From contig JAUCBJ010002592.1 in NCBI GenBank assembly GCA_032718475.1, positions 1-49,495 of the forward strand: a stretch of 49,495 bases of DNA, read 5' to 3'. The notes under the pieces are model-generated. The model was not told the origin of the DNA. It did no database searches and was given only the letters and a program-made list of their open reading frames with translations. The translations under genes and the position numbers were made by a program. Below are positions 42,091-49,495 of the stretch, piece after piece (position 1 is the stretch's first letter; every line of letters begins with the position of its first letter). The DNA comes from Nemertoderma westbladi. Its lineage: Eukaryota; Xenacoelomorpha; Nemertodermatida; Nemertodermatidae.

Positions 42091-43080
42091 GTGTCTACTG
42101 TTGACGGTTACACAGAACCATTTGATGTGTTATTCTTGTTCATAATTGTTGTTGACTATGTTCTACGCATGTCCTTAGATCATCATAATGATGATGTGGT
42201 GATGATAACTCCACCTCCTGGCTCCAGAAGTCGAGGAAATCCTGCCAAGTACCTAACTGATCTAGACTTTGCTGAAGACTTAGGAGTACTCTCAGAATCA
42301 CTAGAGGGAGAACAACGGCTCCTCAACTCATTAGAACCTGCTGCTTCTAGTGTTGGTCTTTTTATTAACCCCAGAAAGACCAAAATTTTGACAGTTAACG
42401 TACAAAGTCCTCAGTCTCATAAGCTCAAAAGATGGTATGCTTGAGCATGTGGATGACTTCTGTTACCTGGGATCATGGATCCGTCAGGTGAGGACCTTCG
42501 AATACGTAAGGGAAAGGCATGGGCAGCCTTGAATAGGCGTTCCAGGATTTGGAAGTTACCGAGAATTAATCGGAAACTTAAGGTCCGATTATTTAGAGCA
42601 GCAGTAGTTCCAGTACTCCTCTATGGGAGTCCATGCTGGGCTCTAACTGCTGAGGACACCAAATCTCTGGATGGCACATTCACAAGAATGCTACGCCGGG
42701 TTCATTGTGTCAAGTACAATGCACACATCTCTAACCGGACACTATATAATATTGGAGGTGTCTCATTGGTTCCCCCAAGCTTGACACTAGAACAAAATCG
42801 CCTCCGCTTTGCAGGACATTGCTTTCGCCGTGAGGACCAGCCAGTGCATAATCTTGTACTTTGGCAGCCTCATGGAGTGAATAAGCATGGTGGACAGCCC
42901 ATGGCTTTCTTGAGACACATCTTAAAGGACACTGGCCTTGAAGATGCGGATGATCTAGCAAATGTCATGGGTGATAGGGAGTTGTGGCGGTGCAATTTTG
43001 TCGATAAGCCGGCACAGCATTCTTAAAAATGCAGCTGCAATGCAGCATGCCGATCCTAGTAGTAGTAGTAGTAGTAGTGG
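42091..43080 (+). pseudogene. RTE-type non-LTR element, 3' half
   Basis: The plus strand reads IVVDYVLRMS, LTDLDFAEDLGVLSES (RT catalytic FADD box with the first Asp of the DD pair changed to Glu), SVGLFINPRKTKIL, then (after a frame change near 42430) LEHVDDFCYLGSWI, then (another change) KAWAALNRRSRIWKLP, VVPVLLYGSPCWALT, FTRMLRRVHCV and RLRFAGHCFRRED. These are the hallmarks of the C-terminal part of RTE RT. The 3' end carries a TAGTAG microsatellite (about 43054-43077), typical of RTE tails. The EN and most of RT are missing (5' truncation), and two frame changes break it. Confidence 0.85.
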
Positions 43081-43157
43081 GAACTGAAAGTCAAGGTATC
43101 CGGTACTGTCAACATGAGGGTTCAACAGAAGGCACTTTATGGACCGAACTGAACCGG

Positions 43158-43240
43158 AGTTGTGGCGGTGCAATTTAGTCGACAAGCAGGATTCTTAAAA
43201 ATGCAGCTGCAATGCAGCATGCCGATCCTAGTAGTAGTAA
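43158..43240 (+). repeat. Second RTE 3' end
   Basis: A further copy of the last 80 bp of the RTE element (GTTGTGGCGGTGCAATTTAG through CATGCCGATCCTAGTAGTAG) follows the first with about 75 bp between. It diverges at several positions, so it is a separate, extremely truncated insertion or a partial duplication. Confidence 0.8.
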
Positions 43241-43834
43241 CACTCAACCAATAATATACAGTAAACACAATGGCTCTACAGTAATATGTGGTAGATTGCG
43301 CAGTCATGTGACTTTAATTTGGCTCCAACGGCAAGGCTCCCTGTTTGTAAGCTTGTCCTTTATAGCTGACAAACTGGGGTGTTAATTGTTTCCCATTTTT
43401 GGCTAATAACTGTTTAAGGTGAAATATTGGTTTTGTGAATTACTTCTCAGGGATCGCTCCCGTAACAATTCCACAATATTCTTCATACAGTATTTTTTGT
43501 TTTTTATGAAATATAAGAAATGTGTGTAATATATGTGTAACATGTGAAACATTTTTTGGAATTCTGGGATAATTGCAAACTAAACCAGTATATGTATTTC
43601 GTCAATTTATATATTAAATATAAATTGAAATGTTTAATAATAATTTATAAATTAATTATTAAATATTAAATAATATTAATAACTCCACAAATGTTTTCGT
43701 TTTAATTTATTTACTCTTTCTACCAAATGTTACTACAAAACTATTGATCAGATTCGCTCAAAAACTATTTTTTGTAACTAACTCAACTTTTCCGGCTCGA
43801 ATGAGCCTATTTTGAACTCTCTGACGGCATCCAT
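43241..43834. other. Non-coding stretch
   Basis: AT-rich between the RTE tails and the satellite. No coding motif or clear element end was seen. Confidence 0.5.
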
Positions 43835-45017
43835 CCCCACCTAGTTCGGGGGGGGGGGGGGGGGGGGGTTAGGTGGTGTAACCCCTGGCTTACAACGGCG
43901 TCCATCCCCACCTAGTTCTGGAGTTAGGTGGTGTAACCCCTGGCTTACAACGGCGTCCATCCCCACCTAGTTCTGGAGTTTGGTGGTGTATCCCCTGGCT
44001 TACAACGGCGTCCATCCCCACCTAGTTCTGGAGTTAGGTGGTGTATCCCCTGACTTACAACGGCGTCCATCCCCACCTAGTTCTGGAGTTAGGTGGTGTA
44101 ACCCCTGGCTTACAACGGCGTCCATCCCCACCTAGTTCTGGAGTTAGGTGGTGTAACCCCTGACTTACAACGGCGTCCATGCCCACCTAGTTCTGGAGTT
44201 AGGTGGTGTAACCCCTGGCTTACAACGGCGTCCATCCCCACCTAGTTCTGGAGTTTGGTGGTGTATCCCCTGACTTACAACGGCGTCCATCCCCACCTAG
44301 TTCTGGAGTTAGGTGGTGTAACCCCTGGCTTACAACGGCGTCCATCCCCACCTAGTTCTGGAGTTAGGTGGTGTATCCCCTGACTTACAACGGCGTCCAT
44401 CCCCACCTAGTTCTGGAGTTAGGTGGTGTATCCCCTGGCTTACAACGGCGTCCATCCCCACCTAGTTCTGGAGTTAGGTGGTGTAACCCCTGGCTTACAA
44501 CGGCGTCCATCCCCACCTAGTTCTGGAGTTAGGTGGTGTATCCCCTGGCTTACAACGGCGTCCATCCCCACCTAGTTCTGGAGTTAGGTGGTGTATCCCC
44601 TGGCTTACAACGGCGTCCATCCCCACCTAGTTCTGGAGTTAGGTGGTGTAACCCCTGGCTTACAACGGCGTCCATCCCCACCTAGTTCTGGAGTTAGGTG
44701 GTTTAACCCCTGGCTTACAACGGCGTCCATCCCCACCTAGTTCTGGAGTTAGGTGGTGTAACCCCTGGCTTACAACGGCGTCCATCCCCACCTAGTTCTG
44801 GAATTAGGTGGTGTAACCCCTGGCTTACAACGGCGTCCATCCCCACCTAGTTCTGGAGTTAGGTGGTGTAACCCCTGGCATACAATGGCGTCCATCCCCA
44901 CCTAGTTCTGGAGTTAGGTGGTGTAACCCCTGGCCTACAACGGCGTCCATCCCCACCTAGTTCTGGAGTTAGGTGGTGTAGCCCCTGGCATACAATGGCG
45001 TCCATCCCCACCTAGAT
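43835..45017 (+). repeat. 55-bp satellite array, 22 copies
   Basis: The anchor word CCCCACCTAG recurs every 55 bp without exception from 43906 to 45006 (21 copies), plus a first copy at 43835 that is interrupted by a run of about 20 G. Units differ only at a few positions (GTAACCCC/GTATCCCC, GGCTTACAA/GACTTACAA, GGCATACAATGG in the last copies). Each unit holds a dyad CCACCTA-N10-TAGGTGG able to form a 7-bp stem. The constant period and low divergence indicate recent homogenisation. 55 is not a multiple of three, so it is not a coding repeat. Confidence 0.95.
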
Positions 45018-45336
45018 TGGGGGAGTTAAAATTCACGAATCTTCAGAGCCAGTGAGGCCAAGCACAAATTATCCTCAAAATTTTCATTTTGCCACACCTT
45101 TTACATGTCTATACAAGTTTTTACAACTACCCACACCTTAAATACTAAATTTCATTTTTTCAATCCACCATAGGGTTATGTATGGGGAGGGGGTACAGTA
45201 TTATACTTACTTACAATTACATATGGGAGATACAACCATATATTATTTGCCACCAAAAATCACATGGCACATATGTTAAAAATATCTTATAACAATGAAA
45301 ATTACAACTGGGATCTATATCTCTCCCATAATCAAA
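45018..45336 (-). other. 3' flank of the 927-aa ORF
   Basis: Non-coding sequence between the satellite and the stop codon of the minus-strand ORF. I found no canonical AATAAA on the minus strand here, so the transcript may end elsewhere or use a variant signal. Confidence 0.4.
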
Positions 45337-48120
45337 TCAAATAAATTCCATCCACGTTGCAACCCCTTTATTTCCCGCTTCTTCATATTGAGGCTGAAAG
45401 TTAACGGGATGCCTTTCACTGTCCATCTTTATGTCCTCATTATAAAGTTTGGTCTTTTTGAAATGAACATATATGTTGTAACAAGAACACAATAATTCAT
45501 CCTCATCATTTATCGGAATTATAACTCCATACTGTTCTGGATGGTACTCATTATAATGATGATAAAATAGACCATTATATGTTTTTGTAACATCCAACGA
45601 GGTATTAGCAACCTCACCACTGCCTTTATTGACCAACTGCGCTGCCCTACAATTAAAGTCCCCTGACACTGTAACTATTGAGGCTTCGTTTCTTCCATTT
45701 TGATTGATGAACTTAAATTTAACAGGTGTATTCTCCGATATCATTCGACGCCCATTAATATGGATAGTACGACGTGAAGTATACATAGAAAAACATTCAC
45801 AAAGTTCAACCCCATCTACTTTCGGTACAGTAAACCAAAAATCATCACTGCCTGAAAATTGCACTCGCCCGGTGTATGTTTTACCTTCCTTTAGGATGTC
45901 ATCATTCATAGTCCCTTGAGCGTGATTTTCTGCAGCATTATTTTGATACATGTTAATATTTCGAGCTACCTCACATGAGGTATCACCAGGTAATGTAACA
46001 CAGGTGGCACATCTTTTTCCATATCTATTATATTTAAACTGGAATAGAAAATGGGTGCCTTCTTCTATATTCCTCATCCAACGATACTTATTAATGTGGA
46101 TTTTACTTTCTATAAAGGATATAGTGTGGCAGTCACAAAGTTCTATTTTGTTTTCATCTTTTGGAGTTATAAACCCATGTCTATTTATTTCAGAATAGAA
46201 TTTACAAAAACCTTCATAAGTTGTGTCCTCCTCTAGGATAGGTTTATCATAAATTCGACCTGAGCAACATGCATCCTTTCCTTGAACACTAACCCATGTA
46301 GCAGCTATATACGGTATATTTCTATCCAATTTGGGTTTGCACTGAAAAATAACATCATCCCACAACTTCAAACTCAGCCGGTATCCATTGCTATGGAGAT
46401 GTGATGTATGATAACGTACAATTGTTTTACTTATTTTTGTAGGTTCTATATACCCAAAATTTTGTCTAACATCTACACACCGACCAGAGTATGTTTCGTT
46501 CCCTTTCAAAATGCATCCCACTTCCGATGTAGTTGCTAATTGCTGTACGTTACGGTCAACCTGTGTATGCTTTAGTCTTGCATTTCCAAGATCTTCCCGA
46601 GGAGTTAATAACAAACTGTTGGAAAACTTTTCAGACAATTGATGAATATCATGTCCAGGTTGCATAGTACTGTGGATTAAAGGTAGTTGGTGGAATGTTG
46701 GACTTTGTTCCACTACCGGTTGCATATGTTGAGTTTGAAGAAATTCCAGTTGCATATGGTCCCTTTGAGATGGTCCAGGTTGCATAGTACTGGGGATTAA
46801 TGGAAGCTGGTGGAATGTTGGACTGTGTTCCACTCCCGGTTGCATATGTTGAGTTTGAAGAAATTCCAGTTGCATATGGTCCCTTTGAGATGGTCCAGGT
46901 TGCATAGTACTGTGGATTAAAGGTAGTTGGTGGAATGTTGGACTTTGTTCCACTACCGGTTGCATATGTTGAGTTTGAAGAAATTCCAGTTGCATATGGT
47001 CCCTTTGAGATGGTCCAGGTTGCATAGTACTGTGGATTAAAGGTAGTTGGTGGAATGTTGGACTTTGTTCCACTACCGGTTGCATATTTTGAGTTTGAAG
47101 AAATTCCAGTTGCATATGGTCCCTTTGAGATGGTCCAGGTTGCATAGTACTGGGGATTAATGGTGGCTGGTGGAATGTTTGACTTTGTACCGCCCCCTGT
47201 TGCATATGGTCCCTTTGAGATGGTCCAGGTTGCATAGTACTGTGGATTAAAGGTAGTTGGTGGAATGTTGGACTTTGTAACACTACCGGTTGCATATGTT
47301 GAGTTTGAAGAAATCCCAGTTGCATATGGTCCCTTTGAGATGGTCCCGGTTGTTTAGTGCCTTGAAATAATGGTGGCTGGTGGAATGTTTGACTTTGTAT
47401 CGCCCCTGGTTGTATATGTTGAGTTTGAAGCGATCCCGGTTGCATATAATGGGTTTGGTGCATTTCTGGTGTTTGCATAATGGTCATATTTTCGTTTGGA
47501 ATGGAGTGGCACTGGGGGGTTTGATGTTCTTCTTGGAACATATATGGAATGTTTGTGGCTGGTGAAGTGGTATAGGGGGGTCTGCCTGCTGGTCCTTCTG
47601 CTTGCATAATGCTCGTGTCTAGCTCATGTTGGACGACGGATGATTGACTGTTTACAGGTAAAATAAAATATTTTCCATCAAAACTGTATAGACCAGCCCC
47701 TTCCTCTAAAATTTTACTTGTCCATATTTCGATGTAGTTGTCGAGTTTACTGTCTAGGTCATATAATGTTTGTAAGTGGGTTATCTGCTCACTGGGTAGA
47801 AAAGTGTAAAAAAGGTAACAATTAATATGTTCCTGTAATGTATCAATTTGATTTTTTAACATCATCTCCATTGTGTTATGTAATTTATTCAGTTTTGCCT
47901 CCCTAGTCATGTCGGCGATCCACAGTGAATTGATATGTTCTACAATACACGTTAGCAAGGTTGTATAATTTTTGTTGAACAGTGTTAATTTATATTCGAT
48001 CTCTTGTAATTTAGATATACAATTATTCATATCTAAGCCCCAATACATCATTTTCATTCTTGAAAACTGATCATTCAATCCTACACCATCATTTGATACC
48101 ACATTTTGCCTTGCAGCCAT
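45337..48120 (-). CDS. Intact 927-aa protein: helical N-terminus, 40-aa tandem repeats, four cold-shock-like domains
   Basis: Not recognised as a known gene. Residues 1-135 are probably helical (SKLQEIEYKLTLFNKNY, MEMMLKNQIDTLQEHINCY). Residues about 165-515 are Gln/Pro/His/Met-rich and contain tandem 40-residue repeats (120 bp) with MQPGPSQRDHMQ, FLQTQHMQP and SPTFHQLPLI, nearly identical at DNA level from 46681 to 47160. Residues about 540-927 hold four repeats of 85-100 residues: YSGRCVDVRQNFGYIEP, YEGFCKFYSEINRHGFITP, YTGRVQFSGSDDFWFTVP and YNGLFYHHYNEYHPEQYGVI. Each is followed by an H/C-rich strand and a V.F.......A..V..(S/P)G strand, like cold-shock/OB folds that bind single-stranded RNA or DNA. 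No intron or stop interrupts it. The start is the first ATG (48118-48120). Confidence 0.75.
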   Translation of the reverse strand: MAARQNVVSNDGVGLNDQFSRMKMMYWGLDMNNCISKLQEIEYKLTLFNKNYTTLLTCIVEHINSLWIADMTREAKLNKLHNTMEMMLKNQIDTLQEHINCYLFYTFLPSEQITHLQTLYDLDSKLDNYIEIWTSKILEEGAGLYSFDGKYFILPVNSQSSVVQHELDTSIMQAEGPAGRPPYTTSPATNIPYMFQEEHQTPQCHSIPNENMTIMQTPEMHQTHYMQPGSLQTQHIQPGAIQSQTFHQPPLFQGTKQPGPSQRDHMQLGFLQTQHMQPVVLQSPTFHQLPLIHSTMQPGPSQRDHMQQGAVQSQTFHQPPLIPSTMQPGPSQRDHMQLEFLQTQNMQPVVEQSPTFHQLPLIHSTMQPGPSQRDHMQLEFLQTQHMQPVVEQSPTFHQLPLIHSTMQPGPSQRDHMQLEFLQTQHMQPGVEHSPTFHQLPLIPSTMQPGPSQRDHMQLEFLQTQHMQPVVEQSPTFHQLPLIHSTMQPGHDIHQLSEKFSNSLLLTPREDLGNARLKHTQVDRNVQQLATTSEVGCILKGNETYSGRCVDVRQNFGYIEPTKISKTIVRYHTSHLHSNGYRLSLKLWDDVIFQCKPKLDRNIPYIAATWVSVQGKDACCSGRIYDKPILEEDTTYEGFCKFYSEINRHGFITPKDENKIELCDCHTISFIESKIHINKYRWMRNIEEGTHFLFQFKYNRYGKRCATCVTLPGDTSCEVARNINMYQNNAAENHAQGTMNDDILKEGKTYTGRVQFSGSDDFWFTVPKVDGVELCECFSMYTSRRTIHINGRRMISENTPVKFKFINQNGRNEASIVTVSGDFNCRAAQLVNKGSGEVANTSLDVTKTYNGLFYHHYNEYHPEQYGVIIPINDEDELLCSCYNIYVHFKKTKLYNEDIKMDSERHPVNFQPQYEEAGNKGVATWMEFI
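46660..47440 (-). repeat. 120-bp coding minisatellite inside the 927-aa ORF
   Basis: The block AGGTAGTTGGTGGAATGTTGG starts at 46681, 46921 and 47041 with a close variant at 46801, exactly 120 bp apart. Shortened units of 60-120 bp lie further upstream (47161-47440). Most copies differ by only a few bases, so the array probably varies in copy number between alleles. Confidence 0.9.
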
Positions 48121-48174
48121 TTTATGATAAGAGGCATTAGATTACAGGTACATGGTAAGTATTTGTTAGGTAAG

Positions 48175-48759
48175 GGTATTGGTTAGGTTCACAATTGAGA
48201 CATAAGAGATAAGCGATAAATATAAGCGATAAGAAGTAAGCGATAAGAGATAAGCTATAAGGAATATGCTTTTGGTGATAAGTGCTTGCTGCTATTCTCA
48301 TATCGCTTTATTGTTCACAATATAGTAAAGTCCACCTATGCAAAATGATTATTTATTATTTACTTTATTTTACTGTATTATTATAACAATTCTATTATTA
48401 TTTTATTTTAGTATTCAGAAATCTTATTGGATGTTATTTATTCTATATCTTTCTATTCAATTCAAAATAGAACAGTTTTTATTACACATATGTCAGTACG
48501 CCGCAAGCATAGGTTTGATTTTGACGCATTCTATAATTACATCAGCTTATCGCTTATTTCTTATCGCCAGTTGTGAACGCATCAGCTTATCGCTTATTTC
48601 TTATCGCCAGTTGTGGACGCATCAGCTTATCGCTTATTTCTTATCGCCAGTTGTGAGTTGTCAGCTTATCTATTATCCCGATTGTGAACGCTTCGGCTTA
48701 TTGCTTTTCTCTTATCGCATGTTTCTTATCGCTTATCGCTACATTGTGAATTCGCTACA
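48175..48759. repeat. Foldback of GATAAG-rich arms, possible MITE
   Basis: The left arm (about 48188-48270) holds repeated GATAAGCGATAAG words. The right arm (about 48535-48750) holds the inverse, CTTATCGCTTATTTCTTATCG, in 33-bp repeats with GCCAGTTGTG.ACGCATCAG. TTCACAATTG at the left matches the inverse CATTGTGAATT at the right. TTAGGTAAG occurs at 48166-48174 and again at 48760-48768, fitting a 9-bp target duplication. It lies 50 bp upstream of the 927-aa start codon. Confidence 0.65.
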
Positions 48760-48771
48760 TTAGGTAAGTAC

Positions 48772-49495
48772 AGGGGCCGTATGCTTAGTTCGTACTAGGG
48801 GTAATTACTAGGGTAGTTCATTCTTCATACTATGGTAGTTTGAACTAGTTAATATGCTCAGTCACTGACTGTGTAGTTTGAACTATAGTTTGAACTAGAG
48901 TTCATGCTTCTTTTGCTTAGCAAGCACATTAGTAGACTACCTAAGCTAGTTTGGTCGAATTTATCTGAAAAATGGCAGCTTTTTCTTGATTTAAATGAGA
49001 CGTATAACTATCTACAAACAATAATTGTTAAACAAGCGCGATCAGGAGCGTGTTATTACTGCTGCACTGCTGCTAACCACAAATTGCTTCTCACCGCTGG
49101 ATGGTGCTAACCTGGCCGTCCGCTAATATGTTTTAATAATTTTATACGGCTCCTACAAAATCGCTTGCTCCTTTCTCTACCGATCGCTCGACAAAGAGCA
49201 AACTGTTCGAATCTATGAGCCACGCGGGAATAACCAAGACAATAAACCCGAATCGGCCCCTTAAGCTACTTAAAACGAGTGTGGGGGAGGTTTACACTCA
49301 GCGTGTTCACTTATCGCAATACTGGAATTCACTAATGCACTGGCCGGTCAGGTCAGGTATTCTAGGTCATTGATCAAGAAAACTTGCCACCTCCATGCAG
49401 CATAAAGGAGGTGCCACCTGTAGCTGCATAGACCCTCTTACTAGTGAAAATCTGGTCCTGTAACTAGGACCCCCTTCGTTCTGGTATAAGGATGC
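48772..49495. other. Non-coding; left end of an element leaving the window
   Basis: CAGGGGCCGTATGCTTAG near 48772 followed by repeated GTTTGAACTA/TAGTTC words looks like the terminus of an inverted-repeat transposon or MITE. The inverse end is not in the window. The remainder shows no coding motif. Confidence 0.4.

Noticed and set aside
43835-45017. CRISPR-like look of regular repeats
   Set aside because: Units are contiguous 55-mers with no unique spacers, in a eukaryotic context; it is a satellite.
48338-48763. 141-codon plus-strand frame across the GATAAG foldback
   Set aside because: Its second half encodes only the repeat (SAYRLFLIAS, ISLSLISYR) and the first half is a low-complexity AT-rich hydrophobic stretch.

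Overview
This is a eukaryotic, AT-rich, intron-capable genome window. It almost certainly comes from an animal, and the retroelement repertoire (BEL/Pao, Ty3/gypsy-like, RTE, a ULP1-RT element, a CACTA-like element with a SAM-domain companion gene, an rve-integrase DNA transposon) points to a marine invertebrate or basal deuterostome. I cannot name the species. There is no prokaryotic operon structure, CRISPR array, rRNA gene or conventional conserved host gene. Most of the window is a stack of mobile elements in several age classes, many nested inside one another, plus one intact long reading frame of unknown function near the right end.

Layout. 1-5460: a decayed minus-strand BEL/Pao polymerase, split around 2150-4436 by a decayed minus-strand gypsy-like element (gag, protease, end of integrase). 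5980-19168: one minus-strand non-LTR-type element (ULP1-like protease, reverse transcriptase, C-terminal domain) cut in two by a 9.26 kb insertion flanked by a 10-bp target duplication. The insertion is a foldback element whose ends are arrays of the 14-mer GGACCGAATTGTCC in both orientations. That foldback in turn contains an 8.25 kb CACTA-like element (7186-15434) with CACTG ends, a broken DDE transposase gene and a spliced SAM-domain gene. 19850-20400: the tail of a second retroelement on the plus strand. 20579-24279: an rve-integrase DNA transposon with about 200-bp inverted ends and a second, HECT-like gene on the opposite strand.

24944-35168: a structurally complete, very young BEL/Pao LTR element (1271/1272-bp LTRs with 6 substitutions and 1 indel counted by eye, 5-bp duplication CAATC) that lacks nearly all of RT, RNase H and integrase. 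Its gag-protease frame is continuous apart from two TAG codons, so it is probably a non-autonomous derivative moved in trans. 36900-41005: a very large foldback with arms over 1.1 kb and a spacer of about 10 bp. Each arm carries a tRNA-derived SINE-like head and an array of CTCF-like CCGCTAGAGGGCG motifs; the left arm is interrupted by other insertions. 42091-43240: two RTE-type non-LTR 3' ends. 43835-45017: a homogeneous 55-bp satellite. 45337-48120: an intact 927-codon intronless ORF on the minus strand with a helical N-terminus, 40-residue Gln/Pro/His-rich tandem repeats and four C-terminal repeats resembling cold-shock (OB-fold) domains. A foldback rich in GATAAG motifs sits directly upstream.

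The most promising undescribed items are the 927-aa protein, the CTCF-motif/tRNA palindrome, the in-trans BEL derivative, and the foldback element built from GGACCGAATTGTCC arrays. All family calls come from reading translated motifs by eye; no database search was possible.
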